Part shown: positions 24,419 through 36,250 of the stretch, piece after piece
Position numbering within the stretch: the stretch's first letter is position 1
Layout of the letters: each line of letters begins with the position of its first letter
NCBI GenBank assembly: GCA_011082265.1
Contig: CP049781.1
Span: 1,116,001 to 1,180,000 of the forward strand
Reading direction: 5' to 3'
Source: Candidatus Lachnocurva vaginae
GTDB lineage: Bacteria; Bacillota; Clostridia; Lachnospirales; Lachnospiraceae
DNA length: 64,000 bases
Notes under the pieces: generated by a model
Database searches by the model: none
Seen by the model: the letters and a program-made list of their open reading frames with translations, nothing else
Told to the model about the DNA's origin: nothing
Program-made: the position numbers and the translations under genes

Positions 24419-25036
24419 TCATTTATTAAATTTTTCTATCAATTCATCCGTAAATAATTTTATATTGAATTTTTCCAAAAGGCTATTAATAAGTTTTATT
24501 TTATTCTCTATGTTAGCCTTATCATTATTAAATATTAAAGGATTTAACCATATATTCAAAAGTATAGCTATTAATTCGGATACTTCTTCTGGATAAGTAG
24601 TTTTAATACTTCCATCTATATTACCAGATTCAATTATTGGTAAAATAAAATCAGGAATTGTTACTTCTTCTATTTCACTTATAAATGCCGATAATAATTT
24701 TGGATTATCTAACAAACTAGGGGACATATTAGTTATCGCATTCATATTTTCATTGTAAAAACTAACTTCAATAAGCTTTAATAATTTTTCTCTAGCATTT
24801 AAAGTATCATCATTTTTTATTTCATTAAAAATCAATAAGTTCTTATTTCCTATTTCGCTTACAACTTCATTAAATATATCTTCTTTTGAATCAAAATAAT
24901 GATAAATTGCCCCCTTAGTTAAACCATCTAAACCATTGATAATATCAGATATTCTTGTTTCTTCATAGCCTTTTGTCAAAAATAAATGACCAGCAACTTC
25001 TAAAATTTTTGCTTTAGTATTTTCATTTTCACTCAT
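24419..25036 (-). CDS. TetR-family transcriptional regulator
   Basis: 205 residues from the ATG at 25036 (TGGAGGT upstream); a start four codons earlier lacks a site. The N-terminal helix-turn-helix is classical: AKILEVAGHLFLTKGYEETR, then ISDIINGLDGLTKGAIYHYF and SKEDIFNEVV. The rest is the ligand-binding and dimer domain. It lies immediately upstream of the ABC operon and its two palindromes, so it probably represses the exporter until a ligand binds. It is preceded by the frameshifted XRE gene. Confidence 0.92.
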   Translation of the reverse strand: MSENENTKAKILEVAGHLFLTKGYEETRISDIINGLDGLTKGAIYHYFDSKEDIFNEVVSEIGNKNLLIFNEIKNDDTLNAREKLLKLIEVSFYNENMNAITNMSPSLLDNPKLLSAFISEIEEVTIPDFILPIIESGNIDGSIKTTYPEEVSELIAILLNIWLNPLIFNNDKANIENKIKLINSLLEKFNIKLFTDELIEKFNK

Positions 25037-25051
25037 TGTTACCTCCAAATT

Positions 25052-25272
25052 TTAGTCATTGTCTATTGAATTAAAATCATCGAAACTAAATATATCATTA
25101 GGCGTACATTGTAGAGCTTTACATATCTTTTCTATGTTTTTCATTGTAATTGGCTTATCTTTGCCCATTTGTGCCATAACATTTGTTGTAAGCCCTGCCA
25201 TAGCTATTACATCTGTTTTCTTTAAACCTTTTTTTCTAGCTGTATCCATAATGGTTTATAGTTAAGTGCCAT
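25052..25272 (-). pseudogene. XRE-family small regulator, frameshifted at a poly-A tract
   Basis: Starting at the ATG at 25270-25272 (GAGGAATATT upstream) the frame reads MALNYKPLWIQLEKKV and then stops. In another frame, from about 25240 to 25052, it reads KKGLKKTDVIAMAGLTTNVM and on to PNDIFSFDDF. Joined, they give the usual start and body of the 68-72-residue Cro/CI-like helix-turn-helix proteins found next to transporters. The junction is a run of seven A (25229-25235); eight would restore the frame. It is either a pseudogene, a sequencing error or a slippage switch. An internal ATG at 25249 could give a truncated product. Confidence 0.75.
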
Positions 25273-25494
25273 AATATTCCTCTTTTTTCTTTATTAGACT
25301 TATTTGGTTATAGCATAAATATTGATTTCATTCAATCTTACATTGATTTAGCGTTTCTTTATTTTTTATGCAAATTTATATCTTTCTGTTTTTCTCTTGA
25401 TTAGATTTAGTTTTTTATCCTTTTTTTCTTATTTTCCTATTCCTCTTATAAAATTTAGTAATACCTTTATTCTTCTTGAAATTTCTCTTAAAAG
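25273..25494. other. AT-rich intergenic stretch
   Basis: Nothing recognisable. It lies between the XRE gene start and the relaxase remnant. Confidence 0.5.
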
Positions 25495-25650
25495 TCAGTT
25501 TTTACTTTTTTCTATTTTCTCGACACTGTTCCATAAAACAGAGCGATTTACAAATTCCTGTGGTGTATTTTTTGGTAAAAGGACTTCAGTATTTGCTATT
25601 CCACCTTTTCTAGTAAAGTCGTAGATTATACAATTAATTATCTTCAAAAA
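25495..25650 (-). pseudogene. MobA/MobL-type relaxase fragment
   Basis: The minus frame from a TGA at 25651 to a TGA at 25495 reads YDFTRKGGIANTEVLLPKNT then PQEFVNRSVLWNSVEKIEKS. This matches the region before the HxH motif in MobQ/MobL relaxases, where plasmids carry LP...PxEFxNRxxLWNxVE. There is no start and no downstream catalytic part, so it is a scrap of a mobilisable element. Confidence 0.6.
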
Positions 25651-25682
25651 TCAGTGGTAGCACATTTAATATAAAACTACCC

Positions 25683-26012
25683 TTATTTAATCTTTTTATT
25701 TACGAATAATGTTAACGCAATCATACTGATAATACTAACAAATGTAATAATTAAAGAATTCCATTCCATCGGAATCACTTTAATATATCTCATTAAAGCA
25801 ACAAAAATAAGTAAAACTACCCCTACTCTAAAACAATATTTCCCACATAACAAATTTGCTTTTTTCCAATTTTCTTTATTTTTCATTGATAAAGAAGTTC
25901 TCATTCCTGAATAATTATTCATATTGCCCTTAGCAATTTTTTTCCACCATGGATATGAAACAATCATTAAAACCGGTATGCTATAATCTATGACCATAAA
26001 GAAATACTTCAT
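25683..26012 (-). CDS. SdpI-family membrane protein
   Basis: A 109-residue protein with three predicted helices. The middle segment YSGMRTSLSMKNKENWKKAN followed by LLCGKYCFRVGVVLL is the SdpI signature (GxRTxxSxxNxxxWxxAxxxxG). SdpI of Bacillus is the immunity protein and signal receptor for the SdpC toxin, but most family members are uncharacterised. It stands alone, so a toxin role is not implied. The start has AGGTGA upstream. Confidence 0.8.
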   Translation of the reverse strand: MKYFFMVIDYSIPVLMIVSYPWWKKIAKGNMNNYSGMRTSLSMKNKENWKKANLLCGKYCFRVGVVLLIFVALMRYIKVIPMEWNSLIITFVSIISMIALTLFVNKKIK

Positions 26013-26431
26013 TCTAAATCACCTCTACTTATCTAATTACTCCTGTATCTTTCTTATTTACACTTATTCTTTAGCCTTCTTCCTCTGGTTCAGTTTAATT
26101 TACTATGTTATTTTGGCAAAGTCAATGATTTTAATTAGTGTTCTATAATTCACTGTGCTGAAATATAGCAGATTAAATAGCCTCCTTAATTGCACAAAAA
26201 ATCGGCGTAACCAGTATTACTACCAATTACTCCGATATTTTTTTAGAAATTAAATTTCTAAGTGAATTTCCTTAAATATTTTCTTATTATGAAAAATTAT
26301 AATTACTAATATAGTGGGTGCAAGCATCTAAACCGGCACTCCATTTTTTTATCTAGAATTTTTAAATTTTTTTATCCAGAATTTTTAAATTTTTTTCCTA
26401 ATAAACTTTAATAAATTAGTTTTTAAATTAA
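26013..26431. other. intergenic region with terminator and short duplication
   Basis: No gene is visible. A terminator lies at 26201-26245. A near-duplicate of TTTATCTAGAATTTTTAAAT starts at 26348 and 26371. The rest is AT-rich. Confidence 0.5.
26201..26245. terminator. bidirectional terminator
   Basis: ATCGGCGTAACCAGTA pairs with the sequence ending ATTACTCCGAT with one mismatch and G-U pairs. T runs follow on both strands. On the minus strand it would end the tRNA-L25 transcript. Confidence 0.7.
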
Positions 26432-26710
26432 TTATGCTTCCTGAAAATCAATTTCTAAAATCTGTCTTTTTAATATATTTTTTTGAATTTCCTTTATAAT
26501 AACTGTCTTCTTCTCACCTTCAATTGAAAGCTCAACTTTATCAAAAAGTTTTACACCTCTAAGTGCTATCTCAACATCATGTGCATTAAGTTTTAATGGG
26601 ATGGAACCTTCTATATTCTTTCCAAAAACAGATGCTGTAACATATCCTTCTCTTCTTAGTTTCTTAGCCTTAACATTTAAATCACGTTTTTCAGCTTTAA
26701 AAGTATTCAT
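26432..26710 (-). CDS. rplY: ribosomal protein bL25, short form
   Basis: 92 residues from the ATG at 26710, preceded by AGGAGGAAAAG; a longer frame through tRNA-Arg is a shadow. It begins MNTFKAEKRDLNVKAKKLRR, with the typical bL25 line REGYVTASVFGKNIEGSIPL. It is the short, E. coli-like form without the CTC C-terminal domain. bL25 binds 5S rRNA, and here its gene follows the tRNA genes of the rRNA operon on the same strand. Confidence 0.82.
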   Translation of the reverse strand: MNTFKAEKRDLNVKAKKLRREGYVTASVFGKNIEGSIPLKLNAHDVEIALRGVKLFDKVELSIEGEKKTVIIKEIQKNILKRQILEIDFQEA

Positions 26711-26798
26711 TTGACTTTTCCTCCTAATCTGATGAAAACTACATTTATACAAAATAATAGCAACCCGTTCACATTTGAAGCGAATTGCCATCACCAAT

Positions 26799-26872
26799 GT
26801 GCGTGAGAGGATTCGAACCCCCGACACCTTGGTCCGTAGCCAAGTGCTCTATCCAGGCTGAGCTACACGCAC
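26799..26872 (-). tRNA. tRNA-Arg (ACG)
   Basis: Acceptor GTGCGTG pairs with CACGCAC. The anticodon loop contains CTACGGA. Confidence 0.95.
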
Positions 26873-26884
26873 CTATAAAATTAG

Positions 26885-26959
26885 CGACCCGAGAGGGACT
26901 CGAACCCTCGACCTCCGCCGTGACAGGGCGGCGTTCTAACCAGCTGAACCACCGGGCCA
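26885..26959 (-). tRNA. tRNA-Asp (GTC)
   Basis: Acceptor TGGCCCG pairs with CGGGTCG with G-U pairs. The anticodon loop is CTGTCAC. Confidence 0.94.
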
Positions 26960-26961
26960 TA

Positions 26962-27036
26962 TGGACCTTCGGGGACTCGAACCCAGGACCGACCGGTTAT
27001 GAGCCGGTTGCTCTAACCAACTGAGCTAAAGGTCCA
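26962..27036 (-). tRNA. tRNA-Met (CAT), elongator type
   Basis: Acceptor TGGACCT pairs with AGGTCCA. The anticodon loop is CTCATAA. The full first acceptor pair argues for elongator Met, not initiator. Confidence 0.9.
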
Positions 27037-27042
27037 CATAAT

Positions 27043-27113
27043 GACTCCGACCAGATTCGAACTGGTGTTACCGCCGTGAAAGGGCGATGTCTTAACCGCT
27101 TGACCACGGAGCC
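27043..27113 (-). tRNA. tRNA-Glu (TTC)
   Basis: Acceptor GGCTCCG pairs with CGGAGTC. The anticodon loop is CTTTCAC. Confidence 0.95.
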
Positions 27114-27119
27114 AAAAGC

Positions 27120-27190
27120 TCCCCGAGTAGGGCTCGAACCTACAACAACTCGGTTAACAGCCGAGTGCTCTACCATTGAGCTATCGAGGA
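27120..27190 (-). tRNA. tRNA-Asn (GTT)
   Basis: Acceptor TCCTCGA pairs with TCGGGGA. The anticodon loop is CTGTTAA. It is the first tRNA after 23S. Confidence 0.95.
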
Positions 27191-27236
27191 TTACAAAAAC
27201 AAATAGTAAAACCAACAATAATAACCAACATATCTA

Positions 27237-27283
27237 AACCGGGAACTCGCCGCAGTTCTCTACATTGAGCTATCGAGGATTAT
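27237..27283 (-). pseudogene. truncated duplicate of tRNA-Asn 5' half
   Basis: On the minus strand TAATCCTCGATAGCTCAATG repeats the 5' part of tRNA-Asn (one base shorter in the D loop) and then diverges into GAACTGCGGCGAGTTCCCGG. There is no T-arm. Confidence 0.7.
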
Positions 27284-27371
27284 TAAGCGAAAATAATTAT
27301 AAAAATTCACGTACCTTCAAAACTTCATACAGCTTTATTTATCTTTCTATTCTCTTCTTCTTCCGAGCTAT

Positions 27372-30272
<2,901 letters not shown>

Positions 30273-30523
30273 CTTCTCTTTCGTCTTATCTTTTTCCTAC
30301 TTACTTTATTTTCGTCTCTTGGATTTTAGATAAGACCGGGCTCATTTCGATATAGCGTTATCTACTCTGTTACCCTTCTATTGTTAATTTCTCGGATGTC
30401 TACAACAAGTAACTTCTTTATTTCGTTACTTATTATATTCTCTATCTTTATCTTTAGAAGATATTTCTTTCTGTATGAAGTTTTCAAGGTACGCTATTTT
30501 TAAGCGTTCTTCCGAACGCTTAG

Positions 30524-30596
30524 TGGAGACGAAGAGATTCGAACTCTCGACCCCCTGCTTGCAAGGCAGGTGCTCTCCCAACTGAGCTACGTCCCC
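30524..30596 (-). tRNA. tRNA-Ala (TGC)
   Basis: Acceptor GGGGACG pairs with CGTCTCC. The anticodon loop is CTTGCAA. It is located between tRNA-Ile and 23S. Confidence 0.96.
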
Positions 30597-30650
30597 ATAT
30601 TTAATTGTATTTCTTATTATTTTTATATATTCTTTTACCTTTTAGGTAAG

Positions 30651-30724
<74 letters not shown>

Positions 30725-30738
30725 TCTTTTTAAAAAAA

Positions 30739-30856
30739 ACCGGCAGCCACCTATCCTCCCATGCCGTTACCGACATAGTACTTTCGGCCGTATACGTCTT
30801 TACCGTCGTGTTCGGGATGTTTACGGGTGTTCCCCATATACGCATCGCCACCGGTT
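30739..30856 (-). rRNA. 5S ribosomal RNA between 16S and 23S
   Basis: About 117 nt. On the minus strand it starts ACCGGTGGCGATGCG and ends GGTGGCTGCCGGTT, and includes CCCGAACACGACGGTAAAG. The terminal stem CCGGTGGC/GCTGCCGG closes the molecule. No second 5S follows 23S. Confidence 0.95.
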
Positions 30857-30930
30857 ACTTCCTTAAGTCACCTTTCTTTTCCTTGATGACTGAACAGCAA
30901 AACAACTCCCTACTCGATTCTTTCCTTTAG

Positions 30931-32461
<1,531 letters not shown>

Positions 32462-32666
32462 TACTTTTCTTTGAGATCTCTCTCTTTGCTCAAAACAAAG
32501 CTTGCTTTGTTTATCACGTTTTACTGCTTTTGGTTTGTGTACTATCTTTTTGATAGTTCGCTTAAAATAATTCTTTTTGGAATCTTTCAAGGTTGTTTCA
32601 CTGTTCAATTATCAAGTTGCGACTTTATGTTTGTATGTCATCAATTCTTTGAATTGCGACTTGATT

Positions 32667-32695
32667 ATAATATCAAAATCGCAGTTCTTTGTCAA
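32667..32695 (-). promoter_or_regulatory. rRNA operon promoter
   Basis: Minus strand: TTGACA (32690-32695), 17-bp spacer, TATTAT (32667-32672), about 200 bp before mature 16S. The leader contains a direct repeat of AAGTCGCAA. Confidence 0.9.
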
Positions 32696-32738
32696 TAACT
32701 TTTTTTTGTTTTTTCAACTTTTATTAGCTGAGAAAAGC

Positions 32739-32825
32739 GGAGAAGGAGGGATTTGAACCCTCGCGCCGGTTACCCGACCTGCGCCCTTTCCAGGGGCGTC
32801 CCTTCAGCCTCTTGGGTACTTCTCC
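32739..32825 (-). tRNA. tRNA-Ser (GGA)
   Basis: Acceptor GGAGAAG pairs with CTTCTCC. It has a long variable arm, and the anticodon loop is CTGGAAA. Confidence 0.95.
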
Positions 32826-32877
32826 AAGCACTGAACATAGCCCAAAGGGCATCTTCTGATAAAATTACAAACAAAGC

Positions 32878-32962
32878 GGAGAGGGTGGGATTCGAACCCA
32901 CGCGCCCTTGCGGACAAACGGTTTTCAAGACCGCCTCGTTATGACCACTTCGATACCTCTCC
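32878..32962 (-). tRNA. tRNA-Ser (TGA)
   Basis: Acceptor GGAGAGG pairs with CCTCTCC. It has a long variable arm, and the anticodon loop is CTTGAAA. Confidence 0.95.
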
Positions 32963-32987
32963 ATGTGTTTTTTTGTCACGGTAGATA

Positions 32988-33016
32988 TATTACCATTTAT
33001 TTATATGATATGTCAA
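32988..33016 (-). promoter_or_regulatory. promoter of the tRNA-Ser genes
   Basis: Minus strand: TTGACA (33011-33016), 17-bp spacer, TAATAT (32988-32993), about 25 bp before tRNA-Ser(TGA). Confidence 0.85.
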
Positions 33017-33033
33017 TAACAAAATATCAGTTT

Positions 33034-33138
33034 CATTAAATATGTAGATTTTAGTTATTATTTTTCATCATTAAATATGTAGATTTTAGTTATTATTTTC
33101 CATCATTAGATATGTAGATTTTAATTATTATTTTCCAT
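33034..33138. repeat. 35-bp tandem repeat x 3 covering the stop codon of the transporter ATPase
   Basis: Copies start at 33034, 33069 and 33104; the last one contains the true gene end (MENNN and stop). Only a few bases differ between copies. Confidence 0.95.
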
Positions 33139-33891
33139 AAGTATAAAAAGTTTTTCCGCTGTTAAAGTTTTCTTTTCCTCATAATCAAGTTTATGCTTTA
33201 ATTTTCCTTCTTCAAGGATAAATAGCTTATTTCCATACTTTATAGCGTCTGACAAAGAATGAGTTATCATTAAAGCAGTAAGCTTATATCGTTTTACTAA
33301 AGTATCAGTAAGACTCATAACAAGTTTTTGCGTATGCGGATCTAGTGCCGCAGTATGCTCATCTAAAAGGAGAAGTTCGCTCTCACTTAAAGTTGCCATA
33401 ACAAGAGCTACTGCTTGTCTTTGTCCTCCCGACAAAAGTTCTATAGGCGTTTCCATTCTATCTTCAAGCCCTAACCCCAATTCTTTTAAATGTTCCTTAT
33501 AAATAGAAATATCTTCACTTTTTATGGAAGCTCTTAATCCTCTACTTTTTCCTCTTCTATACGCAATTGCAAGATTTTGCACTATTGACATTCTTGGAGC
33601 CGTTCCTAGTGCCGGATTTTGATGAACCCTACTTATTTTAGCAGCTCTCTTATATTCCGAAAGTTTCGTTAAATCTTCATTTCCTAGTATAATGCTCCCT
33701 TCGTCCGCTAAAATCTTCCCTGAAATAACGTTCATAAGCGTAGACTTTCCTGCCCCATTTCCGCCGACTATAACGCCGAAATCTCCCTGATCTAAATCAA
33801 AAGATACATCAATTAAGCTTTTTCTTTCCTGAGTGGAATTTGCATTAAACGTTTTTGAAATATGTTTTACTGATAAAAGATTATTTGACAT
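33121..33891 (-). CDS. TrpXYZ-type ABC transporter, ATP-binding protein
   Basis: A 256-residue ATPase with Walker A VGGNGAGKST near residue 41, signature LLSGGQRQAVAL near 148, Walker B LLLLDEHTAALD near 170 and the switch His in MITHSLSDAIKYG. It overlaps the permease gene before it by 11 bp. With the permease and binding protein it makes a complete amino-acid-type importer of the family that includes the tryptophan importer of streptococci. The stop codon lies inside a three-copy 35-bp repeat. Confidence 0.9.
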   Translation of the reverse strand: MSNNLLSVKHISKTFNANSTQERKSLIDVSFDLDQGDFGVIVGGNGAGKSTLMNVISGKILADEGSIILGNEDLTKLSEYKRAAKISRVHQNPALGTAPRMSIVQNLAIAYRRGKSRGLRASIKSEDISIYKEHLKELGLGLEDRMETPIELLSGGQRQAVALVMATLSESELLLLDEHTAALDPHTQKLVMSLTDTLVKRYKLTALMITHSLSDAIKYGNKLFILEEGKLKHKLDYEEKKTLTAEKLFILMENNN

Positions 33892-34780
33892 TGTTTTTTT
33901 CTCCCTTTATATTTATATGAAGCTTTTCTTGAATTGTAGGAAGTGCAAGACATAGTGCAATTATTACTGCTGAAAACATTTTAAAATCATCCGCCGGTAT
34001 AAGATCAAGATAAATAATAAATGCAAGAAGGAGTCTATATATAATAGATCCTATAATTATGCAAACAAGTCTTGCTCCGAATGTAACATAAGGAAATAGC
34101 ACATCTCCTATAATTATAGATGCAAGAGCTACAACGATGACTCCAATTCCCATATTTACGTCTGAAAATCCATTTTTCTGGGCAATCACTCCTCCTCCAA
34201 GTGCAATTACTCCATTTGCAAGCATTACTCCGAAAATTCTCATATTTTCTACATTTATTCCCTGAGATAAAGCCATTTGAGGATTATCTCCTGCTGCAAT
34301 AAGTGCCTGTCCAAATTCTGTTTTAAAAAAATAATATAGAAAAACAAGCACTATATATACAACTGTAAGTCCTATTAAAAGCACAGCCAAAGGTCTTAAT
34401 ACCTGATAAGGTGTCAAGTCTTTTATTATGGTTCGTCCATTTAAAATGTTAATATTCGGTTTTCCCATCACTTTTAAATTTATGGAATATAGTGCACTCA
34501 TAGTTAGAATTCCTGATAGAAGACTTGGGATTTTAAGTTTTGTCATTAAAAATCCTGTTATTCCTCCTGCTAAAATTCCTCCGAAAAATGAAACAATCAG
34601 CGCTACAACAGGCGATGCACCTTTTAAAATCATAATTACCGAAATTGCCGCTCCGAGAGGAAAACTCCCCTCGGTCGTCATATCGGCAATATTTAAAATT
34701 TTAAAGGTGATGTAAAGGCCTATTGAAACAGTGCTCCACAGCACTCCTTCCGTAATCGCTGATAAAATTATCTGGTCCAT
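33881..34780 (-). CDS. TrpXYZ-type ABC transporter, permease
   Basis: 299 residues from the ATG at 34780 (GAAGGGAG upstream; an in-frame start five codons earlier is less well placed). It has eight to ten hydrophobic helices, in the BPD/LivH-like permease fold of this family (ADMTTEGSFPLGAAISVIMI is the family's Glu-Gly-Ser-Phe line). It should form the membrane channel for the substrate delivered by the lipoprotein or anchored binding protein encoded just before it. Confidence 0.87.
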   Translation of the reverse strand: MDQIILSAITEGVLWSTVSIGLYITFKILNIADMTTEGSFPLGAAISVIMILKGASPVVALIVSFFGGILAGGITGFLMTKLKIPSLLSGILTMSALYSINLKVMGKPNINILNGRTIIKDLTPYQVLRPLAVLLIGLTVVYIVLVFLYYFFKTEFGQALIAAGDNPQMALSQGINVENMRIFGVMLANGVIALGGGVIAQKNGFSDVNMGIGVIVVALASIIIGDVLFPYVTFGARLVCIIIGSIIYRLLLAFIIYLDLIPADDFKMFSAVIIALCLALPTIQEKLHINIKGEKNNVK

Positions 34781-34815
34781 ACATACTCCCTTCAATTTTT
34801 TTAATTACTTTTATC

Positions 34816-35856
34816 TTAGTTATTTCCAATAATTTCTGCATTCTTTAATATTCTATCAGGAATTGTTATATTAAGCTGCTCTGCTTTCTTTTTATTAACA
34901 TAAGTTTTTCCGCTATTTGATATTAAAACAGGATAGTCTTCAGGCTTCTTTCCATTCAATATATCAACAATTACTTTTGCTGTCATAATTCCAAGTTGGT
35001 ATTGATCAACTCCAAGTCCCATAAGTCCTCCGTCTTTTACCATAGTATCTGCTGACGGAAATACAGGTATCTTTTCTTTATCAGTCACCTGAATAAGAGT
35101 TGCCATAGATGAAGCTATTCCATTATCGATAGGTACATATATCGCATCAACTTTTTTAGCAAGCTGCTCTGCTATCTGCTGTAAGTCTGTTGTATTTGTA
35201 ACGGATTTCATTTCACATTTAAGGCCTAATTTTTCTACTTCTTTTTTTGCTTCTTTTGCCTGTGATACTGCATTATCTTCGCTTGACGTATATAAAATTC
35301 CGATGGTCTTTGCTTTTGGCATAACTTCTTTTATCTGCTCAATCTGTAATTTAATATTTACTCTATCTGAAACGCCTGTAACATTCTTTCCCGGTTTCTT
35401 TTCACTTTTTACAAGTCCTGCTTTTTCAGGATATGTAACTCCTGATAAAATTATAGGTCTTTTACTTTCTTTATTTGCTAAAACTTGAGCTGCAGGAGTT
35501 GTAATTCCTACAACAAGCTGATTATTTCCTGAAAGTAATTTTTGTCCCATTGTTGCCAAATTTGCCTGATCACCTTCAGCATTTTTAAATTCTATATGAA
35601 TATTTTTTCCGTCTTTATATCCTTCTTTTTCAAGTCCTTCATAAATTCCTTTTTTTATAGCATCTAATGCCGGATGAGATACAAGTTGTAAAATTCCTAT
35701 TTTCACATCCTTTTTTGTGGCTATTGCACCAGTTTTCGCCTCTTTATTTTCTTTTTCATTCAGTGCTTTGTTGAGTGATTTTATAGAGAAAAACCCTCCT
35801 AATAAAATGATTCCTAAAACTGCGATTATATATGCACTTAATCTATTCTTTTTCAT
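34816..35856 (-). CDS. TrpX-like ABC substrate-binding protein
   Basis: A 346-residue protein with an N-terminal membrane segment (about residues 8-26, no lipobox Cys), then a two-lobe binding protein: KIGILQLVSHPALDAIKKGI, LVVGITTPAAQVLANKESKR and DAIYVPIDNGIASSMATLIQ. This is the COG2984 pattern, whose pneumococcal member binds tryptophan. Here the assignment is supported by a leader ORF with a Trp codon just before an attenuator-like hairpin set. Other ligands (Tyr, Phe) cannot be excluded from the sequence alone. Confidence 0.82.
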   Translation of the reverse strand: MKKNRLSAYIIAVLGIILLGGFFSIKSLNKALNEKENKEAKTGAIATKKDVKIGILQLVSHPALDAIKKGIYEGLEKEGYKDGKNIHIEFKNAEGDQANLATMGQKLLSGNNQLVVGITTPAAQVLANKESKRPIILSGVTYPEKAGLVKSEKKPGKNVTGVSDRVNIKLQIEQIKEVMPKAKTIGILYTSSEDNAVSQAKEAKKEVEKLGLKCEMKSVTNTTDLQQIAEQLAKKVDAIYVPIDNGIASSMATLIQVTDKEKIPVFPSADTMVKDGGLMGLGVDQYQLGIMTAKVIVDILNGKKPEDYPVLISNSGKTYVNKKKAEQLNITIPDRILKNAEIIGNN

Positions 35857-35941
35857 AATTTTTTCCTCTTTTCTGCATTAATATATCTTATTTTTTGTTT
35901 CGGTATCAGTATTTAGAGGCGTTCCACTCGTTTAAAATAAA

Positions 35942-35964
35942 AAAACCGCTTTATCTTCAAGCGG
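35942..35964 (-). terminator. second terminator in the Trp transporter leader
   Basis: CCGCTT (35946-35951 on plus) pairs with AAGCGG (35959-35964). A run of T follows on the minus strand. It lies between the attenuator and the structural genes. Confidence 0.65.
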
Positions 35965-35967
35965 CCA

Positions 35968-36074
35968 TAAAAAAAACCGCTCTCTATGCGGTCTTAAAAA
36001 TCTCGCATAGAAACACCTCAACTAGGGCTGCTTCTATGCCAATATATTGGAAGAAACAACCCGACTCTATGCGC
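35968..36074 (-). promoter_or_regulatory. attenuator of the TrpXYZ operon (alternative hairpins)
   Basis: On the minus strand three copies of GCATAGA (region 1 at 36065-36074, region 2 at 36030-36039, region 4 at 35979-35990) compete for one complement, TTTCTATGCG (region 3 at 36004-36013). The short terminator ACCGC...GCGGT (35976-35992), followed by eight T, can form only when region 4 is free. The leader peptide's stop codon lies in region 1. Confidence 0.6.
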
Positions 36075-36108
36075 TTTGCCATGATAAATAAAGCATTATG
36101 TCCTTCAT
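36067..36108 (-). CDS. Trp-codon leader peptide
   Basis: MKDIMLYLSWQSA and stop, 13 residues, with AAAGGAGG nine bases before the ATG. The single Trp codon lies four codons before the stop, and the stop overlaps region 1 of the attenuator, as expected if ribosome stalling at Trp controls folding. Confidence 0.6.
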   Translation of the reverse strand: MKDIMLYLSWQSA

Positions 36109-36163
36109 CGGGTTATTCCTCCTTTCGTGAATATAAATATTTAAATCTCTTTTTAATGAGACC

Positions 36164-36192
36164 ATAATAAAAGATTTACTTTTTGTTGTCAA
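36164..36192 (-). promoter_or_regulatory. promoter of the TrpXYZ operon
   Basis: Minus strand: TTGACA (36187-36192), 17-bp spacer, TATTAT (36164-36169). This is a near-perfect sigma-A match with the leader ORF beginning about 50 bp later. Confidence 0.9.
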
Positions 36193-36250
36193 GAGTTTTT
36201 TATGATTTAAAGCTAGTTTTTTTCTATCCTTCCTTCTTTTATATGACTAC

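Noticed and set aside
26769..27218. Short frames across the tRNA cluster, including an N-terminal extension of L25
   Set aside because: They are read through tRNA genes; L25 has a clear ribosome site at 26710.
27191..27371. Search for a second 5S gene after 23S
   Set aside because: Only a tRNA fragment and AT-rich spacer are present; no 5S core sequence.
35894..35940. T-box-like sequence GAGTGGAACGCCTC before the TrpX-like gene
   Set aside because: It lies downstream of the terminators and no stem I with specifier loop or antiterminator arrangement fits; the leader-peptide model explains the region better.
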